A DNA stretch of 64,000 nucleotides, taken from assembly GCA_035048495.1 (NCBI GenBank), contig CM068547.1, positions 29,953,913 through 30,017,912 of the forward strand. The letters are read 5' to 3'. The position numbers and the translations under genes were made by a program. The notes beneath the pieces are model-generated. The model had not been told where the DNA came from. It worked only from the letters and a program-made list of their open reading frames with translations, and made no database searches. Shown here piece by piece: positions 24,554 to 37,500 of this stretch (the stretch's first letter is position 1; every line of letters starts with the position of its first letter). The DNA is from Euptelea pleiosperma. Its lineage: Eukaryota > Streptophyta > Magnoliopsida > Ranunculales > Eupteleaceae.

Positions 24554-24849
24554 CATGGTTTAAAAAATGGCCGATATAACAAAAATAACGGCTGTTATAA
24601 CGGGTTCGATCGGACCTCCCCCTGTTAAGTTATGTACTATTTTAACACTCAAAATAACCACCATTTTTTTTAAATAACGGTCGTTATAACAAAAGAAAAC
24701 GACCATTATTTTTGGTATAAATTTTATTGAAATTTTGATTTTTAGCACCATTTTTTCCATTATTTTACCCGTTTTATTTTCATTTTTCCTCCTGTGCGTT
24801 ACAATCCGTTATAATTAACGGCCGTTGTAACAGCCCCTTTTAGACCTTG
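24554..24849. mobile_element. hAT-like MITE copy (perfect 8-bp target duplication)
   Basis: Starts CATGGTTTAAAAAATGGCC and ends TTTTAGACCTTG. GTCTTTAC flanks both sides (24546-24553, 24850-24857). It shares the CCGTTATAA-rich interior of the family. Confidence 0.9.
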
Positions 24850-25061
24850 GTCTTTACAAGTAGGAAAGATTTGGATGCTGGAGATCATCCAGCCAAGCCA
24901 ATCTTTTCTTGATAGGCATAACTCAAAGAGTGGTCAAGGACCATGCAACTAGTTGGTAAAGCAAGCAGGCTGGTACCTGCTAGATAATGAGTTTGCCTTA
25001 TGTCAACAAAGCTGAGAGAATTATTCTCTCAACCCTGCATGTGCCACGTGGCAAACACTTT

Positions 25062-25322
25062 TTGAGGAGATGTTTGGCTCATCCTAAGGTAGGACCTAGA
25101 GTCCAAATAGGCTTGATTGGTGCTTTCTAGTCGTTGGATTTTAGTCTTTTCAGGGGTTGATTTTAACTGTGATTCGAGTATTGTCTGGGATATATACTTA
25201 ATTTCAACAGCTAGAAATCACCAATCAGGCTGATTTTTGGGCCTATAAGTCAACCAAAGTGTGTGCCAAACATCCATACGGTTACTGGTAAGAGTGTGCC
25301 ATCTGGGACATACAACCGTCGA
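25062..25322. mobile_element. Foldback MITE copy
   Basis: Left arm GAGATGTTTGGCTCATCC...CTTGATTGGTGCTTTCTAG and right arm CTAGAAATCACCAATCAGGC...CCAAACATCCATACGG are inverted. Confidence 0.7.
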
Positions 25323-25856
25323 GAGACTGTACTAAGTTCATGGATAATTCATGTATTATAGGCCTTTTCCTTTTTTTTTTTTCTGAAAAAAATCTATAAT
25401 TTTGCCAAACTTTTCCATTGTTTGGAAAAAAATCACAAACTTTTAGATTAGCCGAATAATTTGCAAAATAATTTCGAATTATTCACAAAAAAAATAATTT
25501 TTAGAGGTATAATTTATTTTGATGCCAAACCCAAATTAAACTTCAACTTTTCCCGTACCATATATTTGCTATACACAAGCTTAACAACCAGGGCCAAGGG
25601 AGACCTTGAACCGATGGTCTGGTAGATAGCGTGGAGTGCTCGGCACGTACACCAAAGTCATTTTACTTTTTATTAAAAAATTAAAAAGTAAATCTTAAAA
25701 AACTCACCTGGGTACGTGTTTGGTGAGACTGTGTTTGTATCCCCTCAGCTGATTTGGATTCGGGAAGTCTCTTAGATGGGGCCAAAGGTTGAAAAGTCTA
25801 AAGATTGACAAGATCTTTTGCGGTTTCAATGCTATGACACGTGCTATTATAAATAT

Positions 25857-26255
25857 TAGGGGTCGGCACGTGTGAGTTTTAGGGTCGTTCCGGTTCGGTT
25901 CCTAAGGTGACCAGAACCGGTTCCGGTTCTTATCGGTTCGGTTCTTTAACGGTTCCGGTTCTCAAAGTGATGGATCTGGAACCGGAACTAATTATGTATT
26001 ATGTCGGTTCCGGGTATATTGGGCCAAATTTTTTAGAATATGAGAATTTTTACATTATATTTATTTATTGGTACCGGTTCTTATCGGTTTGGTTCCGGTT
26101 CTTATCGATTTCGGTTCCATATTAGGCTACCCAGAACCGGAATCGTTATTGTCGATTCGGTTCCGATTCTGGTTACTTTTTAATCGGTTCCCAAAAATGT
26201 GGAACCAGAACCAATGTTTTCGGTTCCGGTTAAATGGGTAAAATTGACACCCCTA
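25857..26255. repeat. GGTTCCGGTTC-rich element
   Basis: Dense, partly inverted GGTTCCGGTTC / GAACCGGAACC motifs end at AATTGACACCCCTA, a common plant hAT-type end. The left end near 25857 (TAGGGGTCGG) is a guess and no target duplication was found. Confidence 0.45.
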
Positions 26256-26257
26256 CC

Positions 26258-26500
26258 ACTGACCATATGGATGTTTGGCCCATCCCTAGGTGAACTTATG
26301 TACCAAAATTCAGCCTGATTAGTAATTTCTATTCATGGGATCAGTCTTTTCCATAGTTTGTTTTTAACCATGGATTTCAAGCATTATTTGGAGTACTCAG
26401 ATCCAAAGGTTAGGAATTACTAATCAGGCTGATTTTTGGTACGTAAGTCTACTAAGGATGGGTCACATGGCACACACTGTCGTCCGTCGTCAATGTTGAT
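26258..26500. mobile_element. Foldback MITE copy
   Basis: Arms ATGGATGTTTGGCCCATCCC...CTGATTAGTAATTTCTA and AGGAATTACTAATCAGGCTG...ACTAAGGATGGG. The element directly follows the 25857-26255 repeat. Confidence 0.7.
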
Positions 26501-26889
26501 GATGTATTTTTGTTTTTTGTTTTTGGTTTTAGAGATGAGCCTGGTGTGAACGGCGTGCCCCAACCCCAGTTTTGTCTTTAAAGTAGGAGATAATAACATG
26601 GTTGTATGGCAACAAGTGGTTGATATTCTCATTAATCTGGGCCGTATATCATATATTGGACCATTAATAATTAAGAGCCTAAATTTTATGATGTTCAATA
26701 ATCTACTATAGTTAATTTTAATCCCCTAAAAATGCACAATTGGCTGGACGGCTATGATCCTTTTGTGGGTTTATTCTTTAGTCCTACAAGTTTCTTCGTG
26801 GGGCCCACTAACTGGACAGCCTGGATTGATAGAAATGTTCACACCTTGGAACATTCAATAAGCTACCATGCAGAAAATTTAGTTGGTGG

Positions 26890-27180
26890 AGCATTTCTCC
26901 ATGTGGATCACATAAGAAGGTACCAAGTGGCACACATTTCCAGGTCCACTGACCGTGAATGATTAGCCCACCACTTGATGGACCTACAAACCGACAATCA
27001 GCCTAATTGGTAATCTCTAGCCATTGGATTAGAATGTGTTTGACCCGTTGGATTTGAAACACATTCTATTGGCTAGAGATCACCAATCAGACTGCGTTTA
27101 GTGTGCAGGTCCATGAATTGGTGTGGAAATCATTCATGTATCAGTGGGCCCACAAGAGTGTGCCAAGTGGCATGTTTTTT
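26890..27180. mobile_element. Foldback MITE copy
   Basis: CAGCCTAATTGGTAATCTCT and AGAGATCACCAATCAGACTG are inverted around a GGATT...AATCC centre. Outer arms carry CCAAGTGGCACAC and GTGTGCCAAGTGGC. Confidence 0.65.
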
Positions 27181-28024
27181 TATGTCTCAACAGTGAAAAA
27201 AATGCACCACAGACCATGATACCTTGTTAGAATGATCATGAGGACCATGGAGGTCATTGCGATCGACCGTAGGAAGTCAAAATTCTCGAGATTGTAAATG
27301 ACCCGGGGCCGGTGCCGAGGGGCTTTAGATCCAAGGGTGGAAAGCTAAGGTCTGCACGCCAAATTGTCATACTGAGGACCACTCTTAAGTCAGCTCTGGT
27401 AGATATTAAAAAATTTAAATCACGAAGACATTCCACCGCCTCTAAACAATAAAATAATGAGCTTAGATACGGTCATCACAGTCTATAATTGTATAACCAT
27501 TTTACCTTTTTATACGCAAGACACGTGTCAATATCTCATTAGCTTTAAGTCCTTTCTTTTGTTTTCTACTTCCGGAGGAAGAAACGCAAAACGCTATTTA
27601 CGATTAGGGAGGGAAACCCCTTTTTTGTTAACTTCTGAAGAAAGAAACGCAAACGCCATTTGTGACGAACACACGCGCGAGCGGTGACAGCAACTCCCTC
27701 ACGTGTGTCCAATAAATCACAGCTGCAGATCCCCAACGCCATATTGGGCACACGTGTGACCCAAACCTCCACCACCCCCCCTCTCTCTCTCCAGTGGCTT
27801 ATTTCCTCCGCAGCTTTTACGCCTACAAGATTGCTTATCTACACAGGCAGAGAAGAGAAGAATTCTCCACATTAGAAAATTGCTTGATGTGTCGATATCA
27901 TGGTTCGAAGTCTCGGCCAATCTCCCGCTAGCCACCGATCTGTACGACATTTGGGTGATCCGGATCGGGATCAGCACCCTCCGATCCCGAGATTTTGAAC
28001 CATGGTCGATATTATCCTTTAACA

Positions 28025-28300
28025 AAATGCCATTCGACACAATCTCTCAGTCCACCAGATCCAAAAAAATCAGCCTAATTAGTGATTTCTATCCGTTGGA
28101 TTTAAGACTTTTTTTAGGGGTGATACTAGCTGTTGGATTCAAGCATTTTTTTCTAGGATATTGAAATCAACAGCTAGACCTTTTCAGAAGAAAAAAAGTC
28201 CAGAAATTGCCATACTGATTTGTTTTTTCCTTCTGTAGATCCACCAAGGGATAGATGGGCCAAACACCCATAGATCAGTGGGCCAAAAGAATGCCACAAC
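28025..28300. mobile_element. Foldback MITE copy
   Basis: ATCAGCCTAATTAGTGATTTC on the left and a diverged right arm with TAGATGGGCCAAACACCCAT. An A-rich segment separates the arms. Confidence 0.6.
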
Positions 28301-28315
28301 TTAGAAAAGTAGAAC

Positions 28316-28672
28316 CATGGTTTAAAAAATCACCGTTATTTTAAACCACCGTTATAACACCGTTATTTTTGTTATAAAGACTTCCTTTTTTAAATAATGG
28401 CCATTATAACAAAAAAAATGATAGTTATTTTATGAAAAATAGTGTTAAAAATGCCCCTTTTTTGTTATTTCTTCTGTTAACTCCCGTCATAAATTTTACG
28501 GAAAATTTGAAATTCAAATTTTGAATTTTAGATCTCTTTTTCTCTGTTATTAAATGTATTTTTCATTTTTTCCCCATTTTAGGTCCTGTGCGTTACAATC
28601 CGTTATAACAGCCGTTATAATGAAAATAAAAATGGAAACATCCCCAATACGTTACAACCCTTTTAAACCTTG
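28316..28672. mobile_element. hAT-like MITE copy (perfect 8-bp target duplication)
   Basis: Starts CATGGTTTAAAAAATC, ends TTTTAAACCTTG. Flanks AGTAGAAC at 28308-28315 and 28673-28680 are identical. The interior carries the family's CGTTATAAC motifs, the AAATTCAAATTTTGAATTTT palindrome and GTGCGTTACAATCCGTTATA. It inserted at the left edge of a foldback element about 600 bp upstream of the likely AIPP2-like promoter. Confidence 0.9.
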
Positions 28673-28675
28673 AGT

Positions 28676-28984
28676 AGAACTTTGCTGACGAACGTCGTCA
28701 ACAATGGAATCACAATATGAGCCACATGGCACACCCTTAGAGACCACTGACCGTATGGATGTTTAGCCTATCCCTAAGTCGTTCTACATACTAAAAATCA
28801 ACTTGATTAGTGATTTCTAAGCATTCAATGGGAGTCGTTTTCATGAGTTAATTTGGGTGCAAAGATTCAAAGGTTTGAAATCACTAATCAGGCTGATTTT
28901 ACATATGTGGTCCACCTAGGGTGGGTTGGGCCAAACATCCATACAGTAGTCTCTCTCCGTCATCACGTCCGTCAGCAAAGTTCT
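28676..28984. mobile_element. Foldback MITE, bounded copy
   Basis: A perfect 15-bp inverted end AGAACTTTGCTGACG / CGTCAGCAAAGTTCT. Inside, the arms read CCGTATGGATGTTTAGCC...GATTAGTGATTTCTAAGC and the inverted GAAATCACTAATCAGGCTGA...CCAAACATCCATACAG. The whole can form a long hairpin. It lies about 300 bp upstream of the candidate TATA box. Confidence 0.8.
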
Positions 28985-29268
28985 AATCCAATTCAGAGAA
29001 TAATTTTTTTTTTCCACTTTCCCTAGGTGGCAGAACTTGACTGGTAGTTGACACTCGTGGAACCATTTGGTATTGCCACCTCAGCTGCGACACGTAAGAA
29101 ATTGACTGTGGAGAATTCGTCTCTCCTCCGTCTTTGCAAAATCAAACTTTTTCCCAAGTTTTCCAAAAAAAAAAAACCGGAGTCGGCGGCCCAAAATAAA
29201 AATCGATTAATCGAACCCCCCAAACGAGCCAACTCGAATTATCTCATTTTCCTCAATTAGGGAAGGAC

Positions 29269-29272
29269 AATT

Positions 29273-29280
<8 letters not shown>
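29269..29280 (+). promoter_or_regulatory. Candidate TATA box of the AIPP2-like gene
   Basis: TTTATATATA lies immediately before a GA tract and about 390 nt before the start codon. A start of transcription near 29300-29340 would give a roughly 330-nt leader. This is position and motif only. Confidence 0.4.

Positions 29281-29313
<33 letters not shown>
29281..29313. repeat. GA microsatellite in core promoter/5' leader
   Basis: About 15 GA dinucleotides with one interruption. GA tracts near plant transcription starts can recruit BPC/GAGA-binding proteins; whether this one does is unknown. Confidence 0.85.
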
Positions 29314-29316
<3 letters not shown>

Positions 29317-29353
29317 CAGAGCAAAGAACACGCTTGGTTTAGTCTGTGTAGCC

Positions 29354-29377
29354 ATGGATTCTTCTGCGGACTTCTAA
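29354..29377 (+). other. Upstream ORF 1 (7 codons) in the likely 5' leader
   Basis: GCCATGG start context, then MDSSADF and TAA. The context is stronger than that of the main ATG (ATCGATGATG). It matters only if the mature leader includes this stretch. Confidence 0.4.
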
Positions 29378-29579
29378 AGATTGCCATCAGATCCGTTTTA
29401 ATACCATCTGCGGTCCCTCTGATTTCTCAATAACCATTGGGGGTTGTGAGCGCACTTTAACCTCATAACCAATTCACAGTAGCATTTCTGCTCTGCATCC
29501 ATCCATCCATCTCATCCATCCATCTATCCCTTTCTGCCCTATATTTTCTTCTTTCTTCTTTCTTCTTCTTCTCTGTCGC

Positions 29580-29618
29580 ATGGCTCCAATTTCTGAAACA
29601 AAAGTAAAAGTAAAATAA
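29580..29618 (+). other. Upstream ORF 2 (12 codons) in the likely 5' leader
   Basis: ATGGCT... encodes MAPISETKVKVK and then TAA, ending 50 nt before the main start. With uORF 1 it could dampen translation. A leader intron could remove either. Confidence 0.35.
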
Positions 29619-29668
29619 CCCTAGCTGATCTTTCGCTTGCTCGCTCAGGCTGGATCTTAATCTGATCG

Positions 29669-29740
29669 ATGATGACGAAGCGCAAGGAACGGAACCTGAT
29701 AGAGCTCTACGATGTCACCGAAACGCTCTTGGAACCGGAG
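29669..29740 (+). CDS. AIPP2: AIPP2-like exon 1 (start codon; GC donor)
   Basis: 24 codons beginning ATG ATG; the second ATG at 29672 is equally possible. The peptide [18 protein letters not shown] is basic, then acidic. The exon must end at 29740 for the conserved [14 protein letters not shown] peptide of exon 2 to follow in frame. That makes the intron start GCATGT, a GC-AG intron. The nearest GT (29745) would shift the frame. Both ends are inferred from frame and family resemblance, not transcripts. Confidence 0.72.
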
Positions 29741-32700
29741 GCATGTAAATATGTTACCTTTTCTTTTCTTTAACTAGGGTTTCTGGATCGATTTTGGTTT
29801 GAATCGGTTGCTTGATCGTGTTTTCTGATCTCAAGGTTCCATTTTGATCGGATTTTTTTTTTTTTTTTAGTTCGGTGTTGTTAAATCTGTGTAAAAGATT
29901 GGTTTTTTGGGGGCTGATCCGGTTGGAGATTTTGCTATTCTGATCATCGCCGGGGCATAATTTCAGTTTGAAGATTTAGGGTTTTCTGTTTAAGAGAAAG
30001 ATTGCAATTTTAAGCATTAATTAATAAATTAGGGTTTAATTCATCATCGTTTGACTACTAGCATTGCTGTGAAAGACAATTTATCGATGCCAGTAGTAAT
30101 TTTGTAGCTATTGTGATCTATTTCTTTGGTAATTTTGGTATTGGAGATACTAATTTATGTGGAAATGAAACCTGCTTTTTAGATCACACCAGTCTTGAAA
30201 GGGAGTTGTCGCATACAAGGACCTGTGGACGAGACGGACCATTGCATTCAGACGAATACGGTGAGACATCGTTGACACTAACAGGGTAATTTCATGTTCG
30301 GCTATTTCCAGAGACTTCTCATGCAACATTGTGTTTTGAGTTTAGTTTATGTCAGAAATACATTTTTATTAAGTTGAGGTGTTGAGTTCCTGAAAATAGT
30401 AACTAATTAAGGGTTTTCTGCAAGAATTGGTTGTGAGAGAGCTCTATGTTAGATTGAATCAATATCGATCGTTTAGGAGCGCCGTTGGGTTTTAAGAAGT
30501 GGGTTTTTTGACTCTCGAGAAGTAAGATATGTGTATGTAACAATGAAACTTCATTTTTATTACTTATTTATTTTGATAAGTACGCAGCTTCATTTTGTGA
30601 AATTTTAATGTAGACTTATGGACACTTCTATTCAGACAAGTTAGTTTATCAGATATATCTTGTTTTCAATTATTAACATTATACTATTAATATGATTTCA
30701 TGCATGTCAACATATCTAAATTCATTTGTTATCAACAGCGAGAATATCAAATGCATCGACTTCCTGAAACCATGATCTTGTACTTCTAAAATGTCTAAAA
30801 TTCATGATATGTTTGAACAAAACAAACTTGAATTCAAATGTATTGCACTATGTGAAGTTGCTGAGCTGGGTTGGACTATTTTTACACGCCTATCTTGGGC
30901 CCACGTAGAGATGAGTTAAAGTGTTTTTTTGTGATGGAGATCATCTTCACAAAAATCAGCTTATTCTGAAATTTCTAACCCTATCAAATGTGGACTTAAA
31001 GTTAATGGTGAAAGACATGATAACACAAATCAACTTAATCTGAAATTTCTATCCCTATCAAATGTGGACTTAAAGTTATGGTGAAAGACATGATCCAGAT
31101 TTTTCAACTTGTAATCCACTTTTCATAGGACTAGAATCGTCAAAATTGGATATTTTTGTGGGAATGATCTCCATGGCGAGGAGCTCATCCATGCCAAAAA
31201 TCTTCCCTTGACTCTTCTCCACGTGTTCCCAAATAAATGTATCAAGATGAGGCGTTTCAAAATATCCTAGCCCATATACACACGATTTAATATCTCGGTC
31301 AGTTGAGACGTCTCAGCTGAGACATTCCAAGATAAACGGAACTCTGAACCAGTGTATATACGTATTGTATTTTCACAAGGTCTTCCTTCTTATTTTTCAA
31401 TATACACAAGACTGAAGGTGCTTAAAATATGTTCAACCTGCTTCATTACTCTAGTTTCGATGGGTCTGTTCTCTTTTTTCTAAGAACTTCTGTATAATTG
31501 ACATTATTATTGAGAGAAAGGGAACATACTTTGGAATGATATTGATACCCTAGAAAGTTAAATGAGCACTGCTCCACATTGAGCGTACAAACTTAATGTT
31601 ATTACTTATTAGTTTACAAGTCGCTCTATTCTTCTTAAAGAGTCTACCATGCTGTTCCTTCCAGTCTTCCCCGGATTTCAACACTAACACTTCTTACCAG
31701 AAACAAATCAAGGGTGCTTTAGGGAAGAATTGATTTCTATATACATTCTACAAGAGTTCTGGAAAGCATGGTTTGAAAATATTTGGAAGTGGAAATTATG
31801 CATTTCATCTAACTGTGTGTTCTACCGCATTGTACGTGGCGGTAAACTTGCCAAAAAAAAAGATGAAACTTACTGGAAAAGATTAGTTACCTTTCATCCT
31901 CTGCTGTTCAACCTGATTTATGCTTGATACAATGTAAAAAGTTTCTTCAAATACATATGTGCATCTCAAAAGGATGTTACCTTTTTGTAGTCATTGCTCT
32001 TTTACCTTCAAATAACAACTGCATACTTGTTCACTTTTATTTCAGTTAATAAATTTACTTTTCCTGTATATGAAAGCAGCGATTCTGCAGTCCCGGGATG
32101 CTGTTTTTCTGGTTATGTTACTTTACTTTCTATAGTTGTTCTTTCTTGCTTACATATTTTGTACTTTTTAATCATTAGGAGTTATCTCAATCTGAAAAAA
32201 GATTTGATAGGCATTCTGTGGCTGAGAAAGTTCGTATGAGAGCTGAATCTGGGACATGCAATGTGTGTGCTGCTCCTTGCTCATCTTGTATGCATTTTAA
32301 TCGAGCTATGTCACGCATGGAGTTAAAAGCTGAGGATGAGTTTTCAGATGAAACCTCTAGGGAGAAGGTAGCTAGTCGGTGTTCTTTTAATGTTGCTGAT
32401 GTGCTGCCTCCTTTTAAGAGCAGAGCATGCAAAGATCGGCAGCGTACAGCTAGTGAAACAAGTAACTTACTCAGCGCTAGTTCAAGTCACGACTCATTCT
32501 CTGAAAATGCAGAAAGTAAAGCAACTTTGAGGACCTTTGATGCATCTGAAGATGTTGAGATGCATCCAAAAGTGTTGTCAGGTGGAACTATTGCTGAAAA
32601 TCAGGTTCTTTCCAACCCACAGAGTGTTGCTGGGCAGAGTGTAATTATTTCCTCAACTAGCTGTGTTGCATCTGGTGTGGGCCATAAAACCTTCTCAAGT

Positions 32701-34539
32701 CAGTATGAGGTGCAGAAAGGTTTAGAATGCCATGGTGATAACATTTCATGTGTTAGTGGAGCTAATGATGGAAATATGCCAGTTGGAGATCTTAATGTGG
32801 ATGTTGACAGGAAGAATGTATCATGTAGTTCAGCTTCTGTTAGTAGTTTTCTTCAGGAAAGATTTGAGAAGGCATTTCATGTTCAAACGGATCCTGGTTG
32901 TCTGGATGATTTTCATTATGAAATAAAGGAGAGCCGCGATAAGTCTAGGAGTCCAAGTATGTTCACCAAAGAATCTATAGAGAAGAGTCCTACTATTAGT
33001 TCAGCAACTGCAGGTTTTCTCCACAAGTCAGACCCATCAGAGGTTCCTTCCTCGAAAGATATCTGTGCTGGCAATAATTCAGCAAAAGTACCGAGTTCGT
33101 ATTCTCATTCTCGAAGTGGTAAATCACTTTTTCATAATGGAGATGCCAAGGATTTGGAAGAGAATTCTTGTTCTCACCACCAGGGCGAACCTTCTGAATG
33201 CTCCACAGAACATGTCGATTCGTCATTGGAGAAACTGGCAACATGCGATAATCTCAGTAGACAGAAATCAGCCACACATAACGGGGATACTGTCCTTCCA
33301 AAATTCGAAAATAATAAAGCTAATCTCACGCGGAATAGTTCTTCTGGGGCTTCAATGAAAATTCATCCATGCTTGGGAGCTGAAGTTGACATGGATACTG
33401 GGAATCCACCAGCCGAAGCTTTAAATTGTTCAGAGCTAAATGAACAAGCTGAGAAGTTGACTGCATCACCTGAGGTACCTGATCTGCAGGAACCTCCTTC
33501 GCAATCTCAGCCTGTTGATGAGAGCGATGGATCAGATATTGTGGAGGATGATGTAAGTACTGGTTCTTTCTTTGTCGATCTTTTGCCAAGAAACATACAT
33601 GGGATTAGGTTTCATTTATTCTTGGTACCTCATAAAGCATTTCATGTTCTTTTTATGTTTTATGAAAAAATATATATGTAGGGAATATATTTTTTTAGGT
33701 AGGCAAGCGGGTTAGTGGTTCAGTGCATTCTTGGTACCTCAAAATGCTCTCTTTGCGCAGTTTATATCAGGACCTTGTTCAAGCTGAGTTAATGTCGATT
33801 ATCTTTCTCTCTTAATGAATGAGATCTGTGATGTATAAAGGTCTCTCTCTATTGAGATATCTAATTTAGTGGTTCAATGCATTCTTGGTACATCAAAGTG
33901 CTCTCTTTGCGCAGTTTATCTCAGGACCTTGTTCAAGTTAAGGTACTGGATTATCTTTCTGTCTCTCTTCATGAATGAGATCTGCTATGTATATAAGGAG
34001 GAGGGTCTCTCTATCTCGAGATATCTAATTGAGTGACCGATGCCTGAAATACATTGAAGGACCTAATTGTTTGGAGTCTTAGGGTTCAAACATTTGAAAA
34101 ATGGGGTACCAGCCGGGATTATTTTTTGTCCGTTGAGACTACATTTGGGTTTGAGGAACTATCTGCATATTTGTAGTTTACTGATTTTGATTCAATCAAC
34201 TTATCTGGATACGTCATAAGCACACCAAAATATTCCATTCTAAAAACATTTGAGTTTTCGGGCTATTGGACTGTCCAATCTGAAGTGGATTACTTTAGGG
34301 TTGTTTGGGCAGACCTGTCCAACTGCCCAGTCCAAATTGGTCATTAAAACATTGAAATAACAAAACTTTCAAAAACGACCCGAAATTTTGGCTTATGGGA
34401 AGTATGAAGTTGAACATCCAACAATCAAAATTTAGGAAGAACGAGCAGAAAAGGAACACAACGATCCAGTTTCCATGCTCTTCTATCATCTTCATCTATT
34501 GGAAGGAACACCTCTTGTAGCCGTGTAATATCATCATCG

Positions 34540-34571
<32 letters not shown>

Positions 34572-37500
34572 TACGCCTTATCCCAACTATATGTAGTCGG
34601 CAAAATGAATCCTATCTCGTAATTCAACTCTATTTAGAGCTATATCTTCTGTTAAATTTTGTTTGGATATATATTTTTATTATTTGATTACGATAAAAAT
34701 ATTTGTTGAAGTCAAGGTTTAAAATATCGTTTCATCTCGTTGTATCGATAAGCTGACGGAAAAAGACGTATCGACCGAAATGAAACGAAACAAGACAATG
34801 GAAAAAACAGTATATGTCATGATAAAGTTAAACCATTTTCTAATGTTTAATTAGGCTACAAATTTGTTTTAGCATTTATATGTGTTATAAAAAGCACACA
34901 TCAAGAAAACAAGCTTTAAAACTAGTTCTAGTACTTAAATTAGCCTTTTCGCACGAGACAATACATTTCACAATTGTATCGTCTCGGTACACTTACTGAA
35001 ACGAGACATCTTGGCCGAAATGAAATGGAAGGAAATGAAACGAAATTATGAACCATGGTTATAGTATCTTAAGTTACCAGAATCCTTTGTTTACCACCGA
35101 GGTGTTGGTATCTATTGAATCATTCAATAATGATGCTGATAATTAGGTAGGCTTAGTAGGCTTTATCTATCAATTTTATCATTGACTATTTGGAGTTTTT
35201 TTATCAAGTATTTGGAGGCTTTAACTTTTCAGGTTTCCTATAGCTGCCATATTTGACTCGTGTTTGTGACATTTATACACTTATCTCTGTCTATATTAAC
35301 CTAGTGTTGTTTTGAACAAAAATCTATGCGAGTAACTTGTACATGTCTAACAGAAGGATGCCTTGAATACAAGATTATTTTAATGATGTTATAACAAAGG
35401 CTATCAAAGACTTTTTCTTTAGATAAGCAAAAGTTTTAATATAGATGAAGATACAAAATTAAGTTGGAGAATACCCTATATGGCTTTAAAACTTGTGTTA
35501 GGGCTTGGATCGTCCAAGGCTGAGAGTCAACTCGATGTCGGGCTTATTTTGGCTGAAACAATGTAAAAATGAGAAAAAAAGATGTTGTCTTGTATCATGT
35601 CTCAGTCTAGGACGATCCCAAGTTGACTCGGGGGATCCGATCGAGATCGTCCAAGAACAAGATTCCATGTACAAAGCTTCTTTGTGTGCACCACTATCCT
35701 CTAGAGAGTCTTCCGTATCATTTTTTTTTTTTTGATCGATAAAAGGATAATATATTAGAGGAGGGCTGAGAAGGCCCTTAAGAACTATACAAACTAAGAA
35801 GGCTGAAGCCAAAGAAAAACAAAACCGATACAACCACCCGCACTAGAAGGCCACACTTAGAAGATCATACGGTCCCACCGGAACACAAAATCATCAAACC
35901 TAAAACCCTTAAACTTGGGAAAAACGGAAACCCAGTAATAAAACATCGCTTTGACGTTCAAAAAAATCTCCTCCATGTTCGCCATCTTGTCTTCGAACGT
36001 TCTTCGATTTCTTTCCTTCCAAATCTCCCAACAAATGACATACGAGTTGATCCTCCAAAGCTTACGACGGGTATTGGAGAAGGTTTTGACTTTCCATCCC
36101 ACGAAAGTATCAAGAACCGAAAGAGGGAACACCCAAGGAGTGTTGAAGAGCTGCAGAAAACGTTCCCAAATACCTTTAGCCATTATGCAATGGATCAAAA
36201 GGTGATATGTGGTTTCCTTTTCTTGCCGACACATGATGCAACGGTTCGGGATGTGGAAGCCTTGTTTTTTCAGATTCTCTACTGAAATGATCTTGTCAAG
36301 CATGGCGCATCAGGAGAAAAAAATGACTTTGGAAGGAATGGGAGTACTCCAAAGAGTCTTGCCTGGGAATCCTCTCTGTGGGGGGTCTAGAAATGAGGAA
36401 TAAAAGGATTTGACCGAAAATCTCCCCTTAAAGTCATGCTGCCACCACCTTCTATCCTCTACCCCAACGTTGAGGTGAACCCCCTCTAACCGACTAACCA
36501 AGGATGCTACCATCTCCATCTCTCAGTCATTAATACTTCTTCTCAACCCCAAGTCCCAAGAGGCGGATCCATTGCCACTGGAGACAATTTCACTAACAAC
36601 ATCACATTTACGATTGGATAAGGCATAAATGGAAAGGTAATCCTCCGTAAAGGATGACTCCCCACACTATACATCTTTCCAAAATCCAACTTTGGAGCCA
36701 TTACCCACCTTAAATTTGCTATTGATTTTGATCTCCCTCCCTACCTTAGATATCCCTTTCCAAACTCCCGTTCCGTACGAAGTGGTAGTCGTGCCACACT
36801 CCCACCCATAATTCTCCAAACCTTGTTAACTAGAAATCACCTTTCTCCATAGGCTGTCCCTTCCTCCCCGAACCGCCAATGCCACTTCCCAAGCAAGGCT
36901 TGGTTCATCAACCTGATATGACGAACTCCTAAACCCCCCTCTTCTTTGAGTTTGCAAACCGTCTTCCAGTTGACAAGGTGAAATCTGTGCTTCTCTTATT
37001 TGTCATCCCACATGAAGTTCCTGATGAGTTTTTCAATGTAATTCACCACTCCCTTGGGCATGGAGAATAAAGACATATATGGGCAAGTTTGCCAGGGTGC
37101 TCTTGACTAGAGTGAGCCTTTCACCCTTAGACAGGAAACCTTTCTTCCAAGTAGCCAGTCTTTTCTGAATACGTTCCAGGACTGGGTCCCAAATTTTCTT
37201 CGATCTGCTATTGGCCCCTAACGGAAGTCCGAGATACTTCGTAGGAAGCTCTCCAATTCTGCACGTCAGGCACGCGGCTAAATCATCCAAATTCCCCACA
37301 TTTCCCACCCCAAACACTTCACTTTTCGCAAGATTGATTCTAAGGCCCGACACCACTTCAAAGCAACGAAGCACCCCTCTTAACCCTTGAGCTTGAGGAC
37401 GCGACGCCTCTAAGAAAAATATGGAATCGTCGGCAAACTATAAATGGGAGATAGTTGGGCTATCTGCACCTACTTTAAATCCTGCCAAAAATCATTCCTC

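Noticed and set aside
26732..26962. 76-codon open frame with tryptophans
   Set aside because: Its 3' part runs into a foldback MITE arm and no family is recognisable.
32218..32220. Exon 3 open frame as an independent gene starting here
   Set aside because: The first codon is GTG, and the frame extends upstream to a clean AG acceptor at 32177-32178 that joins exon 2 in phase.
35505..35735. Open frame beside the LINE tail
   Set aside because: Runs into the LINE poly(T) and has no recognisable family; probably older repeat.
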